Below are positions 1-6,621 of a stretch of DNA of 10,556 bases, piece after piece. How positions within the stretch are numbered: the stretch's first letter is position 1; each line of letters starts with the position of its first letter. A model generated the notes under the pieces. It saw nothing but the letters and a program-made list of their open reading frames with translations. It was not told the origin of the DNA and made no database searches. The stretch is from Thalassiosira profunda (lineage: Eukaryota; Bacillariophyta; Thalassiosirophyceae; Thalassiosirales; Thalassiosiraceae), in assembly GCA_036939355.1 (NCBI GenBank), contig JALLAP010000744.1, positions 1 through 10,556 of the forward strand, written 5' to 3'. A program made the translations under genes and the position numbers.

Positions 1-196
1 GCGACGGGGAGGAGCGACGACTTATATTGTTGTAACGCTAAACGAAAGGGGACATTGAACACTTGCTCTTCTCCTGTGCTTTCGATTGCTCGCTCTCTCT
101 GAATTGAGTGTCTCTCCTCTTTGTTCTTCGTCTACCAACAGCGTTCACTGCATTCACTCTAGGTACGTCCTCGCCCTGAAATCTCCTCCGGGAGAC

Positions 197-1571
197 TCAC
201 GAGCGTCCCGTCCCCATGTACACTCGAAGAACGCTCTGCATAATTCGACGACAAAGAGGGCACTGTTGCGATCCAACGCCATTCATGCAAACGCCCGAGC
301 ATTCGCTGCAGAGACAGACGTGCCCACAGGGAGCGGCAGCCATGATGGCCTGTTCGTCGCGACAAACGACACAGACTGACACAGAGAGTCTCGTTGCTGG
401 TTGCAGCGCCTTCCTCGCTGCAGTCAAGAGGCACCCGATCTCGTATCGCTTGCGGAAGGGAATGCATCTCGTTTCGCAAAGACCTAATGCGCCGTTTCAG
501 GTTCCCTTCCATTTCGTCAATGACCTTCCGCGTCGCTTTGATATCGTTTGCCTCTTCCACGAGGCGATCTCCAAGCCTGGCGTGCAGCAATGAGATGGAT
601 TCACTCGACTCTCGTTCGATTCTCTCTAACTGCACACGCTGGTTCCTTTCGGTCTCTGCACGCTCGGATGCTTCTCTTGCCTCGTTCGCTGCGCGCACGG
701 TTGCCTCTCTTGCTCGTCGTTCTGTATCTCTCACTTCTCGCTCGGCGGCCTCTCTAGCCTCTCTCTCTGCCCGTTCCCTGACCGAGCGCTCACGTTCATT
801 TGCTGCATAAGCGTCCCGGATTTCACCCCGACGTTCATCAATCCACCGGCGCTGGTCGGCGAAGAATTTGGACAGCTTCTTAATCAGATCCTCATCAACC
901 CCATTGCTTGCCACAAAATTGGTTCCTCGAATCACTACCCAGGATCCATCCTCAGCTAATGCTACATCCTCAATGACATAACCGGTGCCCCGAAGCTCCT
1001 CTTCGCAGGGTTGATGTTCATTTCCTAGATCCCACTGGGTACCCTCATCATCCGATACAAAAAAGTATCCATCGTAGAAGAGCCGAACGAAGTTGACCTT
1101 CTTTCCTCTGTTCTGGATCCGCTTCAACCTCTTTCCGAGTTTTTTAGGCACACCACCTGATATCTGATAATCGTTGTCTCCTTGGAGGAGAACACAAGCT
1201 TCTACCCCGTGCACATTCTCCCCAAAACTGACAGTAGTGGATCCATCTTCAACCCACTCACTTAAATCATCACCTGATACAGCATTGTTGCCCCACCAAG
1301 AGTGATCGCCCGAGCCATCGGGCTTGATGCCATTGATGAACCACGCGCCTGTGGGTCCAAAATCTACAGCCTTGACATCGCGACCTTTGGCCGTGCAGTT
1401 GTTTAGCTGCTTTGAGACCGCGTACGGTATCCCCTTCCAGTCCTTGACCTGCCAGGTAGCGTTGCCATTGTCGTGATCCGTCAACAACAGCCATTCATGT
1501 CCGCTCTCTCCAAACACGAGGCGGATGCGACTGCCCACGCTCCATGGGATGGGACGAGGGATTTCCACCAT
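197..1571 (-). CDS. RING-finger protein with N-terminal WG-type repeats and coiled coil (putative E3 ubiquitin ligase); coding frame broken by an unresolved intron or frameshift
   Basis: The ATG at 1571 opens a long frame. Residues about 35-240 hold three loosely similar Trp/Gly-rich segments (for example around GPTGAWF at 72-78 and EDGSWVVI at 207-214), a pattern seen in uncharacterised protist proteins. Residues about 240-370 are a highly charged Arg/Glu/Ala coiled coil. The C-terminal RING is encoded one frame over, at 251-373, with stop at 197-199. Its ligands fit C-x2-C-x11-C-x-H-x3-C-x2-C-x12-C-x2-C, the C3HC4 pattern of IAP/MGRN1-like rings. In the original frame the tail after residue 380 is Ser/Arg-rich nonsense, so a junction lies upstream. 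Frame-compatible GT-AG choices are 524-410 (115 nt), 483-390 (94 nt), 604-418 (187 nt) and an unusually short 434-410 (25 nt); a 1-nt sequencing error or real frameshift is also possible. Predicted length is about 395-449 residues. By family, a C-terminal RING recruits E2 enzymes; substrate and location are unknown. Confidence 0.72.
251..373 (-). other. RING-finger domain (C3HC4), out of frame with the upstream part of its gene
   Basis: Read on the minus strand from 373, the sequence gives CVVCRDEQ, then PCGHVCLCSEC, then CPLC. All eight zinc ligands are present, with an extra Cys between the His and the fifth ligand. A short tail follows to the TGA at 197-199. This placement at the extreme C-terminus is typical of IAP-like and Neuralized-like ring proteins. 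That the domain is intact argues that this frame is translated and is not a pseudogene remnant. Confidence 0.85.
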
Positions 1572-1823
1572 CCCTGGATATTTTATCGTAGCCTGTGTTG
1601 AAGCTAAGCTGCATTTCAGGCGCCATCAATGCCGTGGGCGCAATTCAGGCTCCTAAAGGCAGGAAGAAGCAATGACGCGCGTGGACCGCCGCGCCCTATC
1701 CCGCCCACCGAGGCGCCTTTCCTCCGGCCCGTACGTTCCCTCCACACCCTGAAGGGAATACATGCGCCAGTAAGGCCCTACACTTTCCGCGCGGTTGCTT
1801 GGGCTCAGGGGAAGCCGCCGGCA

Positions 1824-1844
1824 GGGGCGGGCGGGGAGGAGGGG
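1824..1844 (+). other. Putative G-quadruplex motif on the plus strand
   Basis: Four G-runs of three or more bases are separated by loops of 1, 1 and 4 bases, which fits the standard intramolecular G-quadruplex pattern. It lies about 250 bp upstream of the RING-gene start and about 430 bp upstream of the dehydrogenase start. Folding is inferred from pattern only. Confidence 0.4.
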
Positions 1845-1993
1845 AAGAGTTTGTGAGGGCGAGGGCTAATGGAATGATAGAGGGAGGGTGTATGAGTAGA
1901 TAAGAAGCAGCTAAATTGTGTTTCTATCAGCGACCCTTGCAATTTGTACTGAGTTTCCTAGACCGTTTCGTTAACCTTAGTCCCCTGCCTCCT

Positions 1994-2053
1994 CCCCCGC
2001 CCGCTCCCCCACCGCCCCCCGAGCCGACCCCCTTCTCAACCCCGCCCCCCCCC
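1994..2053 (-). other. Putative G-quadruplex / C-rich tract (G-runs on the minus strand)
   Basis: C-runs on the plus strand at 1994-1998, 2006-2010, 2015-2020, 2028-2032 and 2045-2053 give at least five G-runs on the minus strand with short to medium loops. The nine-base C run at 2045-2053 is the longest homopolymer in the region. It could be part of a 5' UTR or core promoter of the dehydrogenase gene, or simply pyrimidine-rich upstream sequence. Confidence 0.4.
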
Positions 2054-2190
2054 ACGCAGCGCTCGACACGCCAGCGCCCTTGCAATTGTGCTTTGCATGC
2101 GCGGAGGGAGGTGACAGCGCGGTCGATTGCATTTTTGCCGCCGCCGATATTGTCGAGACGATCTTGCAAACCCAATCCCGGCGAGGAGAC

Positions 2191-2202
2191 GTGCACGTGC
2201 AC
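2191..2202. promoter_or_regulatory. Perfect 12-bp palindrome with E-box/G-box core CACGTG
   Basis: The sequence gtgcacgtgcac is its own reverse complement and centres on CACGTG at 2194-2199, the core bound by many bHLH and bZIP factors in eukaryotes. It lies 75 bp upstream of the dehydrogenase ATG, a plausible proximal promoter or 5' UTR position. Binding is inference; a six-base core arises often by chance. Confidence 0.35.
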
Positions 2203-2276
2203 CACAGCAATACCAGCAGCAGCAGCTTGTATCCCGTTAGGAGGCGTGCACAATTCACCCAGATCACACATACACC

Positions 2277-3377
2277 ATGTCGACGGACGGCGGCAGCAAC
2301 AAAAAGCAAAGGACGGAGGCCGGCGCCCTCCGCCCGGGCGACCACGCCCACCCGGACCGCGCCTTGGTTGTCGGAGATGGAGCCTTTGCAATGGCCATGG
2401 CCACGGCAATGGCGCGCCGGGGATCCTCGGTCCGCGTCTTGTGCCACACGGAGAAAGTGCGGGACGAGATCAACGCGGGGGAGAACAAAACGTATCTGCC
2501 GGGCTACAAGGTGCACGGGAACATCAAAGGGTACACCTCGATCGAGGAAGCGTGCGAGCCGGACGTGCAACTGGTGCTACTGGTTATCCCCACGCAGTTC
2601 CTGCGGCGGTTCCTTTGCACCAACATTAGCAAGCTTCCGGTGGGATGTCCAATCGTTGCCTGTGCAAAGGGTATCGAAGTCGGAACGGGCGAGACACCCT
2701 ATGAAATGATGGAGGGCGAGCTGCCGGGAAAATACCACAAGCACTTTGCCGTGCTGGCGGGTCCCTCCTTCGCGAAGGAGATCATGGACGGTCAGCCGAC
2801 CAACGTCGTGGTGGCCAGCGAATCGAGGGAGGTGGCAACTTCCGTCGCTCAGTACGTCAGTGACGGATCGAGTCTGAGGGCGTATGTTTCCGACGACGTG
2901 CATGGCATTGAGATTTCGGGGGCGGTCAAGAATGTTTTGGCCATTGCATCGGGGGCGCTCGACGGACTGGGATTCGGGAACAACGCTCGCGCCGCATTGG
3001 TGTGCCGCGGCCTCGCCGAGCTCACCCGATTGGCCGTCGCGACGGGATCGAACGGCCGCGCACTGGCCGGTTTGGCGGGCGTGGGAGATGTCATGCTCAC
3101 GTGCTCTTCCAGTCTGAGCCGCAACTTCACCGTGGGCAGCAAACTGGCCAAGGGAATGAGCTTGGAGGAGATTCAGGGAGGCACAAACTCCGTCGCGGAG
3201 GGGGTGGCCACAGCCAAGAGCGTCCGTGCGCTGGCCACCAAACTTGGAGTGGAAATGCCCATTTGTGACGCTGTCTACACGTGTCTTTACGAGGGCAAGC
3301 CCCCGCGGGAAGCGTTGGCGGAACTGCAGGCGAGGCCGCTCGGAGACGAGAGCGGGCTCATTGCGGAGGGCGAATGA
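2277..3377 (+). CDS. NAD(P)-dependent glycerol-3-phosphate dehydrogenase (GpsA/GPD1 family)
   Basis: The enzyme interconverts dihydroxyacetone phosphate and sn-glycerol 3-phosphate, feeding glycerolipid and glycerol synthesis. The 366-residue product starts at the first ATG after an in-frame TAG at 2238-2240. Visible: Rossmann loop VVGDGAFAMAMA at 31-42 (GxGxxA rather than the usual GxGxxG), AKG with Lys131, GPSFAKEI at 162-169, the catalytic Lys218 region SGAVKNVLAIASG at 214-226, GLGFGNNARAAL at 230-241, GLAGVGDVMLTC at 265-276 and SRNFTVG at 281-287. The length exceeds the roughly 330 residues of bacterial GpsA because of a polar N-terminal tail of about 26 residues (MSTDGGSNKKQR), which does not resemble a transit peptide. 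No C-terminal peroxisomal signal is present (ends AEGE). A cytosolic enzyme is the simplest reading. No intron is needed. Confidence 0.95.
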   Translation: MSTDGGSNKKQRTEAGALRPGDHAHPDRALVVGDGAFAMAMATAMARRGSSVRVLCHTEKVRDEINAGENKTYLPGYKVHGNIKGYTSIEEACEPDVQLVLLVIPTQFLRRFLCTNISKLPVGCPIVACAKGIEVGTGETPYEMMEGELPGKYHKHFAVLAGPSFAKEIMDGQPTNVVVASESREVATSVAQYVSDGSSLRAYVSDDVHGIEISGAVKNVLAIASGALDGLGFGNNARAALVCRGLAELTRLAVATGSNGRALAGLAGVGDVMLTCSSSLSRNFTVGSKLAKGMSLEEIQGGTNSVAEGVATAKSVRALATKLGVEMPICDAVYTCLYEGKPPREALAELQARPLGDESGLIAEGE

Positions 3378-3576
3378 GAGTGTTTGTAGCGGAATCGATG
3401 TAATCTACGCACATCAGAGTGGAATGCATGGAATGCATCTGCAAACCAAGTCCTCAAGCCCTTCATCGCTCGCGCATCAGCTTTGACCTTGACCTTCTCT
3501 CATACGTACGTACGTACCCGTACGTAGCGCCTCTCCTCTTCTTCACAGTTCCTGAGCGCCAGGCCCCTGCTCCGCC
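3378..3576. other. Intergenic region between dehydrogenase and PP2C genes, with a TACG-repeat palindrome
   Basis: This 199-bp spacer must contain both the 3' end of the dehydrogenase transcript and the promoter of the phosphatase gene, since both genes run the same way. The visible feature is an ACGT-phased tandem tetranucleotide at 3502-3526, which is self-complementary and could form a hairpin with a two-base interruption. Pyrimidine-rich sequence follows up to the ATG. No canonical AATAAA is seen after the dehydrogenase stop. Confidence 0.5.
3502..3526. repeat. TACG tetranucleotide repeat with self-complementary arms
   Basis: Three TACG-type units, a CC interruption and a second TACGTA block give an inverted repeat of about 7 bp arms, GTACGTA-like on each side. 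It is 50-75 bp upstream of the phosphatase ATG. It is probably a microsatellite; a regulatory role is possible because of the position. Confidence 0.6.
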
Positions 3577-5268
3577 ATGGCGATGAAGCACCGCCTGCGC
3601 TCCCCCAGCGGAGATGCCTCTCATCCTCACGCTCACACAGATGCCCGCGGTGACGATGGCATGGCGCTGTCGTCTCCCAAAGAGCATCCAAAGCCCTCGC
3701 ACCCCACGAATGTGCACATAATTCTCGGTGCACTCGCCGTCGCGCTGGTCATCGTGTTGGGTGCGCTGCTAATCTCTCCGTCGCCACTGCGATCGCCAGA
3801 TCATGTCACCGTGCAATCTACAAATAGTGCTGATGCTACCACAAATATAAGAGGAGGGGCGGCGACGAAGGCCGGTGGGCTGAGGACTGTGTCGGCTGCT
3901 GCTTCCGGCCCCATACCCTTTGCAAATCTATTGTCCACTTTTGAGAAGAGAGACTTGATGTACGGGCAAACGCCGCTGGCGGGAGTGTACACGCTAGGAA
4001 AGGGACACGCGTTGACCGCTACTGCAAATACTGAGGGGATAACGGGATCCATACAATTTCCCCACGTGGATCTCGCGACGGTTTTGAGCGAAGAGGCGAC
4101 CAACCCCATCGTCCGCATGCAAACGATGTTCGGCATATCAGCCCAAGGACCAGGGCAGCAGGTACTCAACAAAAGCAAAGGACCTCTCGATTCCTCCTTT
4201 TTGAGTGAGGAATCATCGGACCCACAGATCAAATCGGTCATCGTCGACAGCGACAAAGCAGCAGACGACCGGGCACTGCTCACGAGATGCGGGTACAAAC
4301 CGGGACCGGGGAAAGTCCCAAACCAGGATCGCTCGTTCATTGCAAACTTCTACCTGGGTGGCGCGGATGAACGGCCACGACAAACAGCTCTCTTGATGGG
4401 TATCTTTGATGGACATGGCACAAGAGGGCACGAAACCTCGCATTACGTTGCACTCAATCTACCATCGGTCTTTGCCGGAATAATGCAACAACAAAAGCAA
4501 CAGCCCCCGCTATTATCGGACGAGAATGTCATCAAACAAGGGCTGATTCAGTCTTTTTTGCAAGTTGACGAGCACGAGCCCGTCAAGGGCACAGGAGGGA
4601 GCACTGCTTCTGTGCTCTTATACCCAGGAGTTGGCCCCAAAGTGTTCATAGCAAACGCTGGTGATTCAACTACCCTCGTAGTGAGCCACTCCAAGTCCAA
4701 AGGAACGTCCACGATTGTATTCCAGAACAAAAAGCACAAGCCGCACATGGAGGGCGAAAGGCAGCGGATACAAGCGACGGGAGGACAGGTGATGATTCCT
4801 CCGGGGCTCCTCGACGGAGCCGACCACAGTGGAGAACTGCAGGAGTCCAGCCGCGTGGTCATCCCCGATCCCTCGGGCAATCCCTTTGGCGGCCTCGCCT
4901 TGGCCATGAGCCGGAGCATTGGCGACTTTGATGGGAGAAAAGTGGGGCTGATTCCCGAACCCGACGTCGAAGTCTTGGACGTGTCAGCGCAAACTCAACA
5001 ACTCACGCCGGAGCAGAAGGAAGATGTGGAGTATTTTGCAGTCATCGCCAGCGACGGCATCTACGACATGGTCGCGCCCGAAACAGTTGCGCAGTACCTG
5101 GGCCAAAGCCTCTATCGCACCAATGCAGCGTCTGGCGTATCGCCGCTGGAGGCGTGCGAGCGACTGATACGAGAGTCCAGCCGACTGTGGATGAAGGCGT
5201 CGGCGAACATGCCCTATCGTGATGACATTACCATTGGCGTGTCCAAGATCCACTTTGTCGGTGTGTAG
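3577..5268 (+). CDS. Membrane-anchored PP2C-type (PPM) serine/threonine protein phosphatase
   Basis: The PP2C family uses two metal ions to hydrolyse phosphoserine and phosphothreonine. The start ATG has a good initiation context (ccgccATGg). The 563-residue product has a His/Pro-rich polar N-terminus, one hydrophobic segment at about 47-66 (HIILGALAVALVIVLGALLI) that predicts a single-pass anchor, a low-complexity linker to about 220, then the catalytic domain. Motifs in order: NQDR with Asp251, GIFDGHG at 275-281, GTGGSTA at 338-344, IANAGDS at 358-364, HKP at 387-389, a GG at 402-403, LAMSRSIGD at 441-449, ASDGIYD at 491-497 and YRDDITIGV at 547-555. The metal-binding aspartates at 251, 278, 493 and 550 all appear present, so activity is expected. 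Orientation of the anchor, and thus which compartment the phosphatase faces, is not settled. Stop is 5266-5268. Confidence 0.93.
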   Translation: MAMKHRLRSPSGDASHPHAHTDARGDDGMALSSPKEHPKPSHPTNVHIILGALAVALVIVLGALLISPSPLRSPDHVTVQSTNSADATTNIRGGAATKAGGLRTVSAAASGPIPFANLLSTFEKRDLMYGQTPLAGVYTLGKGHALTATANTEGITGSIQFPHVDLATVLSEEATNPIVRMQTMFGISAQGPGQQVLNKSKGPLDSSFLSEESSDPQIKSVIVDSDKAADDRALLTRCGYKPGPGKVPNQDRSFIANFYLGGADERPRQTALLMGIFDGHGTRGHETSHYVALNLPSVFAGIMQQQKQQPPLLSDENVIKQGLIQSFLQVDEHEPVKGTGGSTASVLLYPGVGPKVFIANAGDSTTLVVSHSKSKGTSTIVFQNKKHKPHMEGERQRIQATGGQVMIPPGLLDGADHSGELQESSRVVIPDPSGNPFGGLALAMSRSIGDFDGRKVGLIPEPDVEVLDVSAQTQQLTPEQKEDVEYFAVIASDGIYDMVAPETVAQYLGQSLYRTNAASGVSPLEACERLIRESSRLWMKASANMPYRDDITIGVSKIHFVGV

Positions 5269-5297
5269 CCGACAGGAGCGTTTCAGGAGATGCAACA
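5269..5297. other. 29-bp gap between two convergent stop codons
   Basis: The phosphatase gene ends at 5268 on the plus strand and the TMEM53-like gene ends at 5298 on the minus strand. No polyadenylation signal fits within 29 bp, so each 3' UTR very probably extends into the coding sequence of the opposite gene. Confidence 0.8.
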
Positions 5298-6317
5298 TCA
5301 CAGTTTCGATCCAATAGAGGAGAAGCCATTGCGTCTTGTGCAGTCGCCCAAAAACTGCTTCACCAACCGATCGTACATCTCCGGATATGTCAACAGATGG
5401 CCGCAATGCTCCGAGCCGGGAAATCTGTGCATCCAGACATTGGCCTTTCGAAGAATTGTTTCTCTGTAAGAGATCAATTCTTCCAGGCGGTTGGCCGACG
5501 CTAGTTCGTCGCACTGGCTGTAGAGGTACAATTGCGGAATGTCCGTGGAGTCGTTGAGCATGCCTCCCCAAAAGTCGTCGAAGCGCCTTTTCATTGCGGT
5601 GTGGTCGAGTGATTTTGTTTTGTCCAATAGACGATTCCGCTCTTCCAGCGGAGAGACATATGCGAGAGCCGATTGGAGGGCATCCGATCTACCATCGTAG
5701 TGGGCCGGAGCCGAGTCGAATACGATGCCGATGAATCTTTGTCTCAGTTCGTTTGCATCCAACTTTGGATCGATGGTTGATAACAGCGTTGGTCGATGGA
5801 ATAGAATGAATCTAATCCATTCCCAAACGAAACATCCATTGTTCGAGAAGATGTGCAGCACAAAATGCGTTGGCCGAAGTCTCTGCAACTCCTGCAGAAT
5901 GTCGATTGCCAAACGCCTCATCTCTGATTGGGTGGACCGATCAGACGGTGCTTCTGTCAAGGCTGCGACCACAGCCGATGGGCTGGCAATTCGCGTCAGT
6001 GCATCCCATCCGACGGATTCGTACATCTCGCGGTAGCGGCGGAGGTTGCGCGGTTGGCAGCCCAGCCAGCCGAGGAGGACGACGAAGGGTTTGTTTTGCG
6101 CGTGGTGCATGTTCACAAGATGTGACCCCCTGCTCTCTCTAGACATTGCAAATATTGATGCCTGCTCAGCAACCGCCACCCTCACAGTGAAGCCGCTGCT
6201 GCAGCGCGGAGGATAGCGGGCGCGGCGGAGGGCGGAGGGGCAGCGTGCACGGCCGCGGGCAGGCCGGGGCGGGGCACGCAGGTGAGGGTGAGCAGTGGAA
6301 AAGAGGGCGAGCCTCAT
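5298..6317 (-). CDS. TMEM53/DUF829-family alpha/beta-hydrolase-fold protein with C-terminal SKL (PTS1-like)
   Basis: DUF829 proteins (including animal TMEM53) have an alpha/beta hydrolase fold, and their substrates are not well defined. Counting from the ATG at 6146 (282 residues), FVVLLGWLGC at 21-30 is the first strand, FSNNG at 100-104 carries the likely nucleophile Ser101, GIVFDSAPA at 140-148 is typical, YSQCDELAS at 209-217 gives the likely acid Asp213, and HCGHLLTYPEMY at 247-258 gives the likely His. The last residues are IGSKL, so the protein ends in the canonical peroxisomal targeting tripeptide. An alternative ATG at 6317 adds 57 Arg/Ala/Pro/Ser-rich residues lacking acidic residues until just before 6146, which could be a mitochondrial or plastid presequence or simply translated GC-rich 5' UTR. 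The start at 6146 fits family length best; the coordinates here include the longer form. Confidence 0.88.
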   Translation of the reverse strand: MRLALFSTAHPHLRAPPRPARGRARCPSALRRARYPPRCSSGFTVRVAVAEQASIFAMSRESRGSHLVNMHHAQNKPFVVLLGWLGCQPRNLRRYREMYESVGWDALTRIASPSAVVAALTEAPSDRSTQSEMRRLAIDILQELQRLRPTHFVLHIFSNNGCFVWEWIRFILFHRPTLLSTIDPKLDANELRQRFIGIVFDSAPAHYDGRSDALQSALAYVSPLEERNRLLDKTKSLDHTAMKRRFDDFWGGMLNDSTDIPQLYLYSQCDELASANRLEELISYRETILRKANVWMHRFPGSEHCGHLLTYPEMYDRLVKQFLGDCTRRNGFSSIGSKL

Positions 6318-6621
6318 TTTATGGAGGGCATTGCGAACGAGAAATACTTTGATAAATACCCTCACTACCAGCTCAATCCGTATTTAGGGGGCCTGCTCGT
6401 AATGCCCGCCAATGGCAATACAACCAAAACCAGAAAGTCAAGTGCAGCCGCACCCGCCGACATCAGAAGGAAGAGGCGCCACGCCAAGGGCTGGCGGGTT
6501 GGAGGGAGCCTCGAGCCAGCGGTATGCCGGAGGCGCGCGTTGGGCCAATTGCTTCATTCTGCTGTAGAGTCATCTTGCCGCTATTCTCATCGATTTGCGT
6601 AAACATCAACATCGCGTCGAG
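6318..6621. promoter_or_regulatory. Divergent upstream region between TMEM53-like gene and apyrase gene
   Basis: About 300 bp separate the two putative start codons. An AT-rich patch at about 6340-6361 (minus strand ggtatttatcaaag) could be a TATA-like element for the minus-strand gene. The adjacent 6190-6290 stretch is extremely CpG- and G-rich and lies inside either the N-terminal extension or the 5' UTR of that gene. An open frame runs on the plus strand from an ATG at 6325 to 6602, but I recognise no domain in it. Confidence 0.4.

Larger units (their letters stand above)
1572..2276. promoter_or_regulatory. Divergent upstream region between the RING-protein gene and glycerol-3-phosphate dehydrogenase
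   Basis: This 705-bp gap lies between the two start codons and must hold promoters for both directions. No convincing reading frame is present; the longer open frames are proline- or arginine-rich low complexity from the C-rich tract. Visible structure: a G-rich run at about 1824-1844, a C-rich run at about 1994-2053, a perfect 12-bp palindrome with a central CACGTG at 2191-2202, and a short CAG trinucleotide run at about 2214-2226. A five-codon upstream ORF (ATG 2097, TGA 2112-2114) would precede the dehydrogenase start if transcription begins upstream of it. No clear TATA box was seen. Confidence 0.5.

Noticed and set aside
1..196. Possible gene or regulatory signal at the left edge
   Set aside because: I see no supported coding frame or RNA gene. 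It probably holds the 3' UTR of the RING gene and the start of the next intergenic region.
394..810. 138-residue plus-strand open frame rich in Ser, Arg and Ala
   Set aside because: It is the antisense shadow of the Arg/Glu coiled coil of the minus-strand RING protein, and its repetitive SLARRS-like composition follows from that.
1916..2629. 237-residue plus-strand open frame with polyproline
   Set aside because: The proline run is translated C-tract DNA in the promoter, and the second half overlaps the dehydrogenase in the wrong frame.
4984..5571. 195-residue minus-strand open frame
   Set aside because: It overlaps the ends of the phosphatase and of the TMEM53-like gene in a different frame, both of which are supported by family motifs.
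6325..6602. Plus-strand open frame with a start-like ATG upstream of the apyrase gene
   Set aside because: The first residues look protein-like, but no domain is recognised, the second half is Arg/Ala-rich GC-driven sequence, no donor joins it cleanly to the apyrase exon, and it lies in a divergent promoter. Transcript data could reverse this.
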